64,000 nt of DNA from Aurantiochytrium sp. KH105 (lineage: Eukaryota > Sar > Bigyra > Thraustochytrida > Thraustochytriidae), in contig BGKB01000059.1 in NCBI GenBank assembly GCA_003116975.1, positions 248,001 to 312,000 on the forward strand, read 5' to 3'. Within the stretch, counting starts at the first letter, position 1, and every line of letters begins with the position of its first letter. Both the position numbers and the translations under genes were made by a program. The notes beneath the pieces were generated by a model. The model worked only from the letters and a program-made list of their open reading frames with translations. It was not told the origin of the DNA and made no database searches. Positions 46,432 to 61,400 of the stretch are shown here, in pieces.

Positions 46432-49400
46432 TCATGAGTTCAATCTGTCTCGAGTACCGCCACCACCAGAGGTAGTACAACCACCACCACCACCACCACC
46501 ACCACCGCCACCACCAACACCACCCAAGAGACGGTCATTCTCCTCAGACTCGGGGTCACCCTCTTCATTTCGTGCCTGCGCAAACTCGTACTGCAGCGAA
46601 ACCAGCGTGTCTCGAAAAGAGGCCATCCAGCGCTCAAAGAGATTGCCGCGCTCATGGCGAAGTCGGTTATTCATGTATTCTCTTGGGTCAAACTCCCGCA
46701 AAATCTGACCTCGTGCCTCAGCCTCTTGCCTCAGACTCTTGCGCAGCCTCCAAGTGCCGTACACAAAGTGAAACACAGCCGCAGCTGCGCGCTGTGTTGG
46801 CAAGTCCTGCTGGATTGGACGATTACCTGGGCCATACAGAATCATTTCGCCCGAGCGCGTAAAAAGTCGAGGCGTGCGAATTTGCTCAATGCGATCCACC
46901 GGGTTAAGCAGCTCATTCGCGATCTTGTGCGACGAGACAGAAATTGCCGATGTTACGTTGCGAAATGCAGCCGTGGTGAGCGTGAGCGGTCGAGCCACCA
47001 AATCATACTGGTTCGCATTCGCCACGTTCTCCAAACCCATAACGACGAAATCCGTATAAGCATGAACGAGGTCTGTCATGCCTGCCGATAAGCTTGCAAT
47101 GAAGGCAGCCAAGCCATGCTGACACCCGCTGCACACCCCTCCACACCCACGATGCCGCTGCATGTATGGCTGGTGGACCATTTCATATGCGCCAATTGCA
47201 ATGGTTTTGCATGCGGGAAACGGGTTCAACGAAAAGTTGGTCTGTGTCAGCGCAGTTTGCAGATTTCGAGAAATCGCCTCCTGGACAAAAAACATCGTCA
47301 TGACGCGGTAGAACTCGTCAACCGAGGTGAATTCGTTCGAGCGCGAGAAATCCGAGATCCGAAGCCGAAAGTCCTGGATCCACATCGTCGGCACATATTG
47401 CTTAATGGCCATCGAGACCTGGTCCTCCGCAACAATCTTCTTGCCACCATCCAAATGGCACTGAAAGATCATCTGAATTGTTCCAATCTTGAACCAGTAC
47501 ACATACATAAAGTCAGCCAGGGCTTGGACTTGCAGGATAAAGTGCGCCGTCGAGGCGGGCGGATGCTCAATATCCCGTGCATCGAGGCCAGACGCTCCGT
47601 CCTGATTCGTGCTCTCCAGCACCTTGGCCCACATGCTCAACACATTGCCCAGAAAGGACTCCTCAAAATTCACCACTAAACGTGAAAGGTCTAGCTCAAA
47701 GGTTTCGAGCTCCAGGTAAGGCTCCTCACTCTGTCGCACAATCATCTCCAGCGAAAGACAATCCTCGCGCGGGTACGGGTACCTTGACTTTGGATTCACG
47801 GGGGGGCGCTTCTCAGGAACCACCATTACATCGTACTGTGCATTGGGGTCGTGGTTGTCGACCTGCAAGTGCCCAAGTCGTACACTCAGCTGCAAGTTAC
47901 CGGGCGAAAGCTCAGAAAACACATGAACCCGCTGCATGATTGAATAGCAAATCTCTAGACGTTGCGACGCGTGAACCAGAGATAGCCCCACAGAGGATAG
48001 AAAGACCCTCACTTTAAGCGTTGCCGCTTCGCCCAGCTCCAACACAGCCTGCATAGCTTTCCCCTCTCTGCCTTGATTCTCCTGAGATGGCTCCACGGTC
48101 TCGCAACGAATCTGCATCCATGCCTGAGACCTTGACGTGCTTGCCCCGCTCTCTGCCTCGTCGCTCTCCTCTTGATTTACGCCGCCTTTTCGCTTTGCGA
48201 GGTTCGAAATGCTAGACGGGACAAGATGCCGCGCCGTCTGTGAGGATTCGGAGTCAGGATCGCGGAGCTCAAAAAGAGGCACCGGCTCCGCACTTGCACG
48301 CTCCTCCTCGTCCTCTGTAAATGTAGGCTGCCGTGTTCGCATAGGCAAGAACGGCAGACTCCGCGTCCCAAAGATACTCGAGGCCCCAGACCTGTAGCTG
48401 GGTTGTGACGCTGTCTCGTCGGCCCGACTCTCCCGACTCAGCGTCGACATGAGCGACTTTTCTCGCTCCAGAATCGACATGCTCTTGGCAACACTTAAAT
48501 TCGTAGAGCTTTGTGCATACTTTCGCGACTCGCTCGCCTGATCATTGCTTGCGCTGTCATCTTCATTCGCCGCCTGGGCCTCACTCTCGTTGGAGAGGCG
48601 CATCGCGCGATCCCGAAGCGACTTGGTGGAGCCGTCGTCAAGCAGCGCCTGCACCCGGCGACGTTCTTCCCTCTCCATCTCGGCCAAATCCTCCTTGCAC
48701 TTTTGCCACTCTGGACTGTTCACCTCGAGCCAGGACTCCGCATGTTTGCCGGCCCAGAGCTGTTTCACAAGATCAATTGTACCCGCTCGCAATAATTCAC
48801 GCTTGTCCATCGAGTTTGTCACGTACACGAGAATAAAGACCTGCGTCGGTTTCGTATCCAGGCTAAAGTGCAAGTCTTCGGCGATTCCTTCTAAATCTCT
48901 CGTCGTCTTGCGTGGAGACCCGGGCAGAGCCACGACGCTACCGCTAAATTCGCGGCTCTTTCCACCCACGCGCACTACGACCTTGTATTTACCTCGATGT
49001 TCAGCACTGCTTCGCGTCTGAAAGACGGCATCTGCTTTGAGAACCAAGCGCAAGAATACATTGTACTTGCGGTGCCCTGGCGACAACTTGGCTCCAGCTT
49101 TGGAAACCGCCGACGCCCTCTTTGAAACACGTGAGGCTGGAAGTTGGCCCTCTTCGCCTCGTGGCCTGCGCGGAGCCCGCTTTGCCTCGGCGACTGTCAC
49201 CGAAGCACCTCCTGCAAGGTCTTGTCCATCTTCATCATCGTCATCCTCTTTGACCCCTGCATCAGCCGACTCATCGTTGCTGTCCTCGCCGTCGCCAACC
49301 TTGTCCTCGTCATCTGAAAGCGTACCTTCGCTTCCAGGAGGCGAAGCGAAAAATCCCAAGGTTGCGAGACCCAGGCTTCCGCTCGTTGTTGCAGCTTCGA

Positions 49401-52400
49401 TTGCTCGCGCACTGTCCAAACGAAAGGCGAGAGTCTTGCTGCTCTCCTCAATGAATCCCTCCACAGAAACAAACAATGGCGTCTTGAACAGTCGTGGCTC
49501 AACCACGCAGAGGTCGTCAAACTGCTTCACCGCGTCAATCGGAAACAGACCCTCGAGAGAAAGACCCTTGTATGCCGTTGCCGGGCCCTCTGCAGATATT
49601 TCATGGCTCTCATACCTTTCTAGCGTCGACTGAAGCTGCCGGCGCAGCGCTTCCTGCTGGCGTCTTCGCTTGTGACCCCCCTGATGAGTCAAATGTCGAT
49701 GCCCGTGCTTACTTGTAGCCTCCTTGAGGTCCTGGACCTTTCGCGCGAGCTCGTCACTGCTCTCGAAGGCCAAGTCACCCAAGTTCACGTCGGTGAGCTG
49801 ATCTTCGCGGAAGAGGGGCCACAGAATACGTGCACGGATGTCCTGCGAGAGATTTGGATTGTCCCAAGCGTGCGCAAAGTCTTCCCCTGGGTAGACAATA
49901 GTATTGAAATGGACGCGCGCCATACGATCCTGCCACACTTCAAGGGGAAAAGGCGTCCGATTGCGGATCACGTAAAACGGCCGCGGATGCGAGCTCATGC
50001 TCAAGTCACGCGAAAAGATGATAAAGGTTGTGCCCCGCTCCTTGCGAATTGCGACGCGAACGCGATGTGCGCCCAAACGCTCGCGCGAACTGCCACTCTT
50101 CGAACGAAGAAGCAAGCTGTACTCGGACTCCTTGGCCGCTGATATCACGGCGCTCTCATGCGTCATGTCCTCGAGCTTACCGTCCACAATGCCAATGCGA
50201 AATCCTGACTCATATCCAACAAATTCCTTTTGGAATCCTCCGAAATGGAATGGCTGGCAGTGACTGGGATTTGGACCCAGGTACAGGTCTTTGATCGTCT
50301 TGCCTGCATGCACGCCGTGCACGCGTAACGCAGTTGTCACTTCATCTTCATCTTCATTCTCCTCCTCCTCCTCCTCCTCCTCCTTGCTCGAAGCGTTGTC
50401 TTCCGTTGCTTCGCCGGCAACATCATCCTTTTCATCATCGAGACTTTCCTCGTGACGTCTTGCTCCATCCTTTGTCTCTTCATCAACATCATCGCTGCCT
50501 TCCTCTTCTCGAGCAAGGTCATCACCGCCTTCCGGCGCTGGCATGTAATTGCGCCCGTCCCCTTCCAAATCTCTTCCGTTGGCAGGTTCACCACCGTTCG
50601 ATGTTGACTTTTGTCGCCTTAAAAACTGCGACATTTTCGTGCGTTGGATCTGCTTCACGTTGTAATCTTGCAGACCCTGCGCAAAGGCGCCTTGCGACTC
50701 CACGCGAGGAACGCTTTGCGTGAAGTGTAAGATTGTGTCTGGGACCCGATTCACAAGCAAATACTTGCTGCGAAAGATTACTTGAACGGATCGCGTAAAA
50801 GCATTCACACCGCCCGTGACGATTTCAATCCCAATCTCACGCCGCAATATTGTGATCGCGTTGAGTACGAAGCGGAACGAACGCCATTGGATATTTTCCG
50901 AGGTCGACTGCACCTTGACTGGCCTGGACCAATTACTCACAAAGTAGTCCTGATGCTCATTCTCGAAATCTGTGAGCCAATTGTTGCGCACAGCTTGTAC
51001 ACGTCGCGCGGTTTCACCGCCCGCTTCCATTTCTGGTTTCCACGCATTCGTGTTCTGAGCCGCAGATGGACCTTGCTTGCCCACTCCTTGCAACTCAGTC
51101 TGGGACAACGCGACTGCAATGCTCACCTTCGCCTTGCCGTCCATGTTCCGCAAGTGAGGGAGCACGTGTACCCCCTTGGTTTGCTCCGAGTTGTCAGGCA
51201 AAAAATTTGGCTCCAAGAAAACATCCTTCGACTCGTCGCCAGGCGATAAGAAGGAGTCGCGAGGAATTGCCAAGAGATTCAAGTCGCTGTAGTTGTAGAA
51301 CCAAAACGGCGCGTATAGGACCACGTACAAGGGTCCCGTGGGGTCTCGCGAGCGGTCAATTTTGGCCTCTGCAGCCACATTCTTCAAATACTGACGATTG
51401 CCCCCTCGTTTCCAGAACTGGACCGGCGTTCCAGAGTTCAATTGCTGCTGTCGTTGCGACGAGTGGCCAAATGTTTTGCGGGCCGAGTCTTGGAAATAGG
51501 AAAGGGACTCCAGCCTCTGCCGGTCGGTCCACTCCGTGTCCAATGCAGGAATACGGAATTGCGCCTCCTCATCGCGCCGAATTTTGCACATATTGATCTC
51601 TTGTCCCGGCGCAATCGTGTGCTGCCCGGCCTCTTCCGTGCTTTTAAATCGGACTTCAACCGAGTACGGAAGCGCATTGATCACGCGCACCCATGCTCGA
51701 ATGGTAATCTCTACGCGCGGTATAAGCTTCGAGGTTCCTTCCGTAGAGGGCGAATCATCCAAACCCGAATGGTGGCCCTTCAGAAATCGTTTGGTGAACG
51801 CCGAGCTAAAGCTAAACGGCGTCATTTCCAGCTTGCTCTCGCGCAGCACACGTTCCGAGTACTTGAACGGCTCGCACGCCAAATCTGGGATCACGTTGTC
51901 AACACTGTCTTCAAATCGAAGAATCTGAGCAGAAATGTGATCCAGAACCTGCGCCCAATGCACCTGAACCTGACCCACATTTGTATCGGGGCGAATAAAG
52001 AGCGACCACTTTCGCGTCGAGTAAATAAAGTTGAGAGGGATCGAAAACTCCTCCCCGGGCCGGACAAGTCGACGCATGCCAGTGAACTCCTCCGCTTCGA
52101 TCACCTTGCCCTGGTGTCGCCGACGCAGACGCTTAAGAATGGACTCAATGGCGTCAAACCAGCGACGAAAGGTCTCGCGGTGGTCAAAGCGTAACAGAAC
52201 GCCTCCGTCAAGACTCAGCCCGCCTCGGGTGGAATGCGGGCGATTTACCCCCGCCTTGGAACCCCTCTGAGGCGTAATGAGACGCATCGTCAGCCGTTGC
52301 GACTTGACCACCTGGACAACCGTCTCTGCTGCCATATTAAGCTCCAGGGTCTCATAATCGAGCGATGTGGATCGTCGTCGCAACGGTGACGACGATCCCG

Positions 52401-55400
52401 CCACGAAGCCAGGAGTGTCTGAGTCCAGGCTGTCGACATCGCTCGAATTGCTTCGCGCATCGTCTTGCTCCGATTGATTTGCGACTCGACGGCCAATCTG
52501 CCGGTACAGAAGATTTCTACCAAGCTCTTTTGTGTTGCGCGGCTTCTCCACGCTGAGGCTCTCAAGCGTCAGGTGCACGCGTCTGGTTCGAAACCGAGCC
52601 CCTCCCCGAACAGACCCAGCGTCACTCGCGACAGCGACCTTGCCCGACATCTTGTCGAGTTCAATCGCTTTCGCAAACGCATTGTCATCCTCCAAGGCCG
52701 CATCGTTTCCAGACGTCTTGGAAGATGTCCGTGATCCTGCCGTTGTCGACATGTGTCTTTGCGCGCTCCGCCTCGCCATGTCTTCGATGGCGCGAGACCG
52801 GCGTTTTCGGGCCTGCTCGGCCTGATCGCTCGTCACCATGTCTGGGTCCTCAATGTCTTGAGCGAAAACATCCGTCTGCACCACATCGCGCACCTCCGGC
52901 CGTGTCGTGCCACACAGCTTGCAGGTCGCATCGCCGCCCACGTTGGAAATTTCGCATGTGGGGCACGTCCATTCCGCACTCGAACGGTGCCGAGACTCCT
53001 CCAAAGCCTCTTCGTCGTCAAAGTCCAGCATATTTGATTCGTCCCCGGGAGACACCAGGCCAGAGGCCACGAGCACGCGCGTGCGACGCGCCAACAACCG
53101 TTCTTGAAACAGCTCGATGCAAGAGAGTGCGATAGGAACAGAGTCCTTTGGGCCACACGAGGCTCGGGCGAGGTCAATTTCTTCCTCGTAGGGTCGCGCC
53201 TTCGCCGCCCCTTGGCGTTCCATTGCGCTGAACGTACACCCACTCGAGAGCTCGATGCGATAGCAATGAAAGCTTCCTACTTGTGGGAGAAAGTATTCTC
53301 GTGGGCGCCTTTCCCGGTCGAATGCAATACCGCTGCGCTCATCAAGCAAAACCCATGGCGTCTCGACAGGCTCGAGGTTTCCAGCCTGCCCAGTCACAGC
53401 TCTTCCTGTTGCTGCGTTTGCTGCAGCACTTGCTGATGCCGCCTTTTCTTTGTTGCGGCCGGCATCCTCATTGTCATCCGGAATCGAATCTGAAGCTGAC
53501 GATTCCTGTTGCAATAACTTGCCATAGACGCGCCATTGCACCGGATCCAGGCCCAGCCTTGAGGCATCAACCTGCTTGTCGCTATCGAAGGGCGTGGCGT
53601 GCGCATCGCGCACCACGGCGTCAAGCGCCGGGGTCAGACGGTATAAACAAATCTGCACTGGCTGGGCAAAGGTCCACTCCACATAGGAATCCAAGGCAAA
53701 TCCCGCACCTTCCTCTTCGTTCACCGCTTGCAGCATTTCAGCATCTTCGGCTACCTCGTCACTCTGCTCGCTGAGGCGGTGGCCACCGTCCACCCACTTT
53801 GTCGAAGAACGTCGGTCGAAAAGGCAATTCACGTCCATTCCGTAACGAGCGAGATGTCGCCCGCTTGACTTACACTCTGCATGCTCCAAAGACATGGGCT
53901 CCAGGCTTGGATACACGTCTTTGCGATTTTCCTGTTCTGCAATTGTACCCTTTTCGCAGATTAACACCTCAAGCGTGTGATCGACGGCATTCATGAGCTT
54001 GAAGGGGGACTCGAGGAAAATGACGCGTCGCTTTTGGTCCCGCATAGCACTTACGGCAAAGACATTGAACGAAAAGCTTGCATCCGCTGGCATGTGATCG
54101 TCCGAACCATTCGTTTCTTTGCGGGACTTCTTTCCAAAGAGAGACAAACCATCTTTGCCGCCAAGTCCAATGTCGTTCCCAAGACTCACGATGCTCGTCG
54201 CAGAGGCCTCTCGCTCCTCCACTGGCCCGCCCCTGTCCAACCCTTCATAAGGGGGTTTGGCAACCCCGATGGCTTCGCGCTGACCGGGGACCCGTGCGTC
54301 GGAAACAGCCCTTGTCGTTAACATGGTCTCCCCGGCCTCGTCGACGGGCAACACCATCAACAAAGGTTTGTGCGGGCTGGCAAAATCCAAACCCCGCGAA
54401 AAGTCGACTGCCACGGCACGCAGCTTGGTGTATTGCTTGGTGGAGATACTCTTGTTGATCTCGTATCGATTAATATTCTTGTACCAATGCTTCTTTGGCA
54501 GAGCCTGGAAATTCATGGGAACCATCGCTCCAGAAGCCATGCGAAAGGGTTCAATTACTGCCTGACGATCCCCATGCACCTCGCGTAGCGCCGAATTGGG
54601 GTCAGCGTTCAAGTCCTCGTGCAGGTCAAATTCGATCGAAAGCATTAGCTCCGCGCCGCGAGGCGTGTCGAGCTTGGCGCCGTCCGAGCGCAGGCGGAAC
54701 CACTCTGCGGACCCTTGGTTGGGAAAAAGTATGTACGGTACAAGATCCACCGACGTCTGGTAGTACGCCCCAGTCGCGTCTTTCACTTCCACGAGCAAGT
54801 GCGGAACCTCCGCAGAGCGCGAACCTTCGTACGGCAGCACATACTTGTTGCCGTCTTGATACGGTCGGACGACGTGAGACGTGTCGCTCCGAGAATCGCT
54901 TGTGTCAGAATCTAAGGCGCTGCTCGCAGAATCATCAAAGTCGTCATCCTCCGGGTGACGCTCGGCTGAGCCGATGGGAATCGCGCGCGCGTCACCCCCG
55001 TCATTTCCAAGACTTCCCACGGTGCCCCGTCGCCGGTATGGCAGTAACGTGATTCGCATCAAAGGACGCACGTTCCAACGCTCATGCGTGGGAAGGTACC
55101 AGCCGTCTCGATATGAAACCGTAATGATTCCGCGATAGTCGTAGCCGACTTGATACAGATCGTGCATAACAAGCTCAATACCCGTGTTGTTGATGAGCCA
55201 ATGTTGAGCCTCCCGCCGAGCTACTGTTTTCTTTGATTTGCGTCCGCCCTTGCGGCTTCGCTGCCGATGAATGCGCCGTCGTCGCCTCGAGCGCAAGGTC
55301 CGTTGCACAGTCGACACTTGCTTCGATACGGTCACCGAGGGGCCCTTTGAAAGTGCAACGCTCTTTCCATCATTGGCAGTCGTCGCTTCATTTCGCTCGT

Positions 55401-58400
55401 CCATCACTGCCCTTGTCACAGGATCCTCACTCAATGAGGAAGACGCTCTCTCAAGATCTGATTGGAGCTTGAGCAAGAGCGCCAAGAGATCCTCTGAGAC
55501 ATTAATGTTCAACCGATTGAGCGCCTCAAGATTCACGCTAATGTTCTGATCGGCCTCCGAGACCAACACGCTCGCCTTGGTGCGTGTCCACGGTTCCATG
55601 ATGAACTCCCAAGATCCAATACGACGATTGTAAAACTTTGCCTCCATGTCCACGTATGTAGCTAAAACAAAGTCTTTCGAGAACTGCGAGAATGACTCGC
55701 CTCGAAGCTCAATCTTTTCTGCACCGAACCGGAGCACAGGTAAAAAGGTCTCCACCCGAATTTCGGATCGCAGCACTTCCTGGACGAGCTCTACGCCCAT
55801 GCCACTCACACTGAGCTTGATGCGATCGTGTAGGATATCCATCACTTCACGTGTAAATAGTTCCGTCTGCCGTGCCTCAATCGCTGCGCGATGCTCCGCG
55901 TGTCTGTCTGAGACCTCGAGCAAGTTCGAGTCGCCAACGTAGTGGGGCCCGCTGGGGTTCTCGCTATCATCGGTATCGCTCGCCATAATGTCTTTGTCGT
56001 CTTCAATCAGAGGAGAGAGGACGCTGTTCCCCTCGTACAATTGACCCATTCCCCGAGCGGGCGAGCTTGGCTGCCCATTAATACCGTAGCCCAGAGGCGA
56101 TTGCTCAGCCGTGTCCCTCGACGTATCCACGCCTTGTAAAAGGGCTAGTTTCTCGGTAGAGAAATGCGCTCCATTCCGTGCCACAGCAACCACAAGTGAG
56201 TCTAGCCAGCGGACGACCACAGGCACACTTGCGAACAATTCTGCATTACGTTCCATAAACCATGCTGCCTGAGCGCAAGCCTCGAGATGCCGTCCATAGG
56301 ATGGATCGTCTGCAATCACCAAGCCTTTGTCCATGGCCATGGCAAGAATAGAAACGCCTTGCGCCTTGAAAATCGTGACACGCATAGCCCCTCCATCGGT
56401 ATTCATCGCTTCGATTTGATTTTGCTGCTCTGCCTGCGAACAGCCGTTTTCACCCTCCTTGTCACCCTCGGGTCCATCGCCCCCTCCCGTGACCTTCTCG
56501 GCAGCTCTTGCCACCGACTCGGCGATTTCTCCGAGCTCGCTCCCGGCTTGCGTGAGTACACTGACATCTGTCGTCCAAAGCGAGAGCTGGAGGTTCCCCA
56601 TTGAGCCGGATACGAGACGAGTAATTTCCCGTGGCTTGTTCATGTCTCGCCGGAGGACATACTCCAAAGACGCGTCCCAGGGTTTGAGTACTGCGTGAGT
56701 TACGGTCACGGACGGCGAAACGGCCTGCCGCGACCAACGACGCTGCTGGCGCCGTCTGAGCAGCGTCGTTGTCCGGTCATACGTAATTGAGATCGTAGTT
56801 CGCGACATCTTGAGCTCGCATTCTTCCACACACTGGTGTGCAACGTACACCAAGGCGACATTCAGTCCAATGTCAACAAAGATGTCGTTAAAGGACTGAC
56901 GCGCGAGCTCTGCGCCCGACATCGCGCTGGGGACGTCGAGGGTGGTCAAGTCGCCCATAAGTGAAGATCCCTCAGTGACGCTACCCACATGCGAGCCACG
57001 TCGCGAATCCGCAGACTTGATTCGCTTCTGGCCATCGTCTTTTCCTCCTGGCGCCGGGCCAAAAGGCCGGTCACGACTTGTTTTAACCCGAATAATGACT
57101 CCTTGCATCTCCGTCGAGAATTCGACGCCGCTCAACACGGTAGGATCCCCAGGTCTCTCTTCCTCCGTCTGATGCATTGACCCACTTTGTCCCGATTGTA
57201 CCGATGCTTCGGATGGACTTGATCCGGCAACAGCTTTCTGGATAGTGTCAAGAAGTTCGAGCCCTGTGAGCGCAAGCCGCTCAGATATCTCCACGACGAG
57301 GTCTCGCACAACAAGTGTGACAGACACGGCTGGAATACTTGTCTCGCGTTCGAGTGTCGTAGTGGGTCCTACAAGCTTTGCGATTTGCTTCACACAACTA
57401 TAAAGCGTCGTTGCTGCCTCGTCATCAAGCATTTCGAGCGTCGAGGCATCCACTGTCTCGCTGCGTTCCCGGCCGCGGCCCACGCTGCGGCTCCGGCTTC
57501 GACTGCGAGCGTGCCTGTGGCTCTCATGCCGATCGGAGTCCAGATGATGCGTTTTTGATCGCGATAAGCCAAGCTGAGACCTGTGCAGCGCCTGCAAAGA
57601 TCGTCGATTGTCGTGTGCACGACGCGCCACCAAGCTCTCGTCGTCGGCCGTCCTCGCCAGCGTACGCTGACGCTGGCGAAGGACGCGTCCCAGCGAGCGG
57701 CCAGTATCGGAAAGAGATTTACGTGAGGTCTGCGCTTCCCAGAGAAGGGCCCCACAACCACGTTGTGCGAGTGTCGACCGGAATCGCGTTCCACTCGCCT
57801 CGCGAGAACGAATTACTTGCTCTTCCTGCCGACGCACACGCGCGCGTGCGCGCTGGGCCATGTCGAGCGCGCCTTGCAATGATTCCATTTCCTTTTTCGG
57901 ACTCTTGAAGGTTTGCCGATGAATGCGCGCAATGGCCTTTTCGACGGCTGCTGGACCGTCGGAGGCCTCCTCGAGCCTCTTGCGCAGCGCCCGTAGACTC
58001 TTGTCATCGTCTTCGCCGCCGTCGTCATCGCTTGATCCAGAGGTCGACATGGCCCCGACACCTTCGTGAGTTGAGTCCGATGACGTGCGCCGACCCCGCA
58101 AATAGCCTTCTCCGCCTACATCCGAAGCGTCTCCCAAGCCCTCGGTCTGCATTTCATCCTCCGAGTCTTCCTCAGACGAGCTCGTTTCCGTGTCCGAGTC
58201 GCTGGCATCAGCATCTGCAAGAAGACCGTTCTCTGCATCCGATTGACGCAAAGCTTGCTGCAAACTGTCTGAAATCAGCACTATGTAAAAGGAAAGGCAG
58301 TACATGCGCTCCGAGCGTGCAGCGTCCGTCTCCTCGACCGTCGGTTGAATCACCATTGGATTCTCGCCGTCACGACTCCGAAAGTTCACCATCGTGACCG

Positions 58401-61400
58401 TGCCGACGTGCACACCAACCCGCGCCAAGCTGTTCGAGGTACTCGTCGCACAATGCACGTCAATCGAGCTGAATGAGAGCTGAAAGGTGGTAAAGAGGTC
58501 AGCACGGATATTTGTCACATGGAGATCCAGACGAAGCGTCACCCACGAGCTGGCAGGCGGTGTCGCGACCGCACGCTTTGCGTCATGCGCTTTCGTGAGA
58601 TGCCCGCTGCGACTATGCGCGTCAGTCGCGTGGGACAGAGCCCTTGACCGCGTTCGCGGACCCGAGCGCGAGCGACGGTCTCCGGCTGATGTTCTCTTGC
58701 CCTTTGCTGTCGGAGACCGAACGCTCGTTCGAGCTCCGCCAGAAGCCTCGGGGCTCCCAAAGGTACCCTTGAGGCGCTCAGACTGGACCCAAAGATCCCC
58801 ATAGAAAAAGGCGACAATTCGCGAGACGGCTTCTTTTGGGCCCACAGCTGCCACCCAGGGAGGCGCCACCTTACTGTTAAGTTCACGAGCGAGCACCGGA
58901 CCGAGCACGTCGCACATACGTTCAAATACCCCGGTCGCCTCCTGAGGGCGGAGTACAAAGTCGTGTACGCCATAGACTTCGCTTTCCACACCAAGTGCAT
59001 GTTCCACGGCCTGCGTTAGCCCTTGCTGCATGTTGCCCATGGCGCTAACAACATCTCTGGCTCCGCCAAATTTGTCAATGATCGCATCCAATGTATCCTC
59101 GGCGGCAGCGTCCGCGTCAATGGCAGCTCCAACGGGGTGCGACTCGATCGAAGCACGGTCACCAGGACGCCATGCGGCGTCTTTCGGCAACATGTCTTGA
59201 GAGTCGTCCATGTTTTGCATCGTCTTTTGCAACACGTCGATGAGGTCGAGCAAAAGCTTCACGTGCGACTCTGTCACAAGAAGATTGAGATCTCCCAGGA
59301 CTAAACCCACTTCGACTGGCTGCAGGCCATAAGGGGCTCCCCGAAATGACACGCGCAAGATGTTCAAGTACATTTCAAGCAAACTGACGCTGCTTGGTCC
59401 ATCCATCGTTTGTTCAGCAGCTTCGTCAATTGGGTCGGCGCCTTCGCCGCCTGTCACCGCTCCGACAGACGATGAGGACCGGCGTCTCGCCCAGCTAACC
59501 TGTCGCCGCAAGGTGTCCGAGGCACCATCATCATTCTCGTCGTCATCGTCATCGTCATCGTCATCTGCTTGGGAGAATGCATCTTGAAATTGAGTGTCTT
59601 CATCAGCGTCAGAGGATGCCGAAGCGGAACCTTCATTGATACGGCCGCCCAGGTCGGACCGTACGGATTGCTGAGCGTCAAAGAATCTGACATCGCCCTC
59701 AACTTCGCTCTCAGAATCTCGTTCAGCGATCGGCCGCGGCAAAAGGGACGGGCGTTGAAGCGCGTCCTTCGTCGACATTGGCGTCTTGTATTGTAACAAC
59801 ATCGTTGCGTCCTGGTCTTGGGGATCTATTGGAGCTGACGTCGAGTAATCACCATCCGTTGCCGAGGCCAACGCGTTACCGCGACAGACAACGACTGCGC
59901 GAATGCGGTCCACACGCAGAAAGATACTGTCAAGAACCTTTTTGTGAGGTCGGAGATAGTCGAGAGCCGTCGCCGCTTCTTCGGGAAGCTCATTGCGAGG
60001 GTAAATGCCGATGGGTCCCACGACGACCATTGCGCGAAGTAACGACTTTGATTCAACCATGGCAGCATCGGGCAGAATCGCACGCAAAATGCCAATCTGC
60101 ACGGCGACCTCGTAGCGCACCCATGACAATGAGCTCAGGTCGCCAAAGTCCGGGGGAGGTTGCGTCTCGATGGGCACCTCGTGGCCCTGGAAAGGAGCAA
60201 TGCGCGCACTCAGCGAGCTCGAAAATTCACCGAGTTTGGCCAGCACAGCATCTTGCATGCACACTTCAATGTCGCTGATAGACCCTCGAAAGGTGACCAT
60301 CGTGATGGGAACTTCGGGTTTCGCCGCGGGAGAAGGTCTCTTCTGAGTCGAATCCATATCGGACGCTCCGTCAAAATTTCCGACATTGTCGCCGTCGTCG
60401 ACGTCGTCGCCATTGTCATCCTCGCGCAGGGAAGTCACCTCCAAGGACCGATCTGGAAGGACGAGCGAGAGTTCCACGTTTAGAAAGGGGCGCTCCCGAC
60501 AGAGAGCGAGCGCATTGGCGAGACGTTGAAAACGTAGATTGTACTCCAGCAATGGAGGCAGGTCCTCGGTAGCGACTGTACTCCAGTGTGCAGCCGTTGC
60601 CTGGGCTGACGCCATGCTTGCAAGACGCTCCCCACTACGAACAAGTTCCTGCCACGTCCGTGTAGACTGCGCAGTCCACTTTTCAAAGTCGCCGAGCTCT
60701 TCGTACAGGCTGATAAAGTCTCGTGGCAAAGCCTCGTTCTCGGCTTCTTCGCGCTCTCCCGAGCTTTCAAGGCGGAGCCTCCGACGGTTCCACAAGAGCG
60801 TTGCTGTGGCAAAGCAGGAAAAGACCCATCGTGGATCCTCAAGAAGAGAAGCGACAGAGGTCTCGTGCGTACGGCCAAAGGGGTTCCAGTCAATATCGTG
60901 TTCATAAGCAGGTGGTATTGCGCCGTCAAGGGCGTGATGCTCCCGCATGCCATCCTGATCAAACTCGCACGCGCTACTCATGAAATGAATGGGGGCCCAT
61001 ACCTCGCTTGAGACGGATGACGGCAGCGCACTGATTGCATCCGCGTGCAAAATTCCGAGCCCGAAGTCCAAGTCTACAATGTGCGCGAGGCGTTCGAGCG
61101 GACCCACTGCAGCGCCTGCAGACTTGGCATCGAGAGAGCATCCAACGCCAATGAGACGTGTTACGCACAAGGACTGCTCGCCAGGTCCCGCAAATAGAGT
61201 GATATCGAGAGCGTCAAGAGCCACAATGGCCCGAACAAAGTTTACGACACTCCCTCGTACGTAATTTGCGGCGACGCGAGCCGCATTGACGGATCCTTTG
61301 AAGCGAACTCGCAGAGGCCGCCTCCCACGACGAAGCTTGGCAAGGGTTTCTTCCACTGAGAGATCCGTGACGTCGTAGTTCCCGATAGCCGTAATGACCA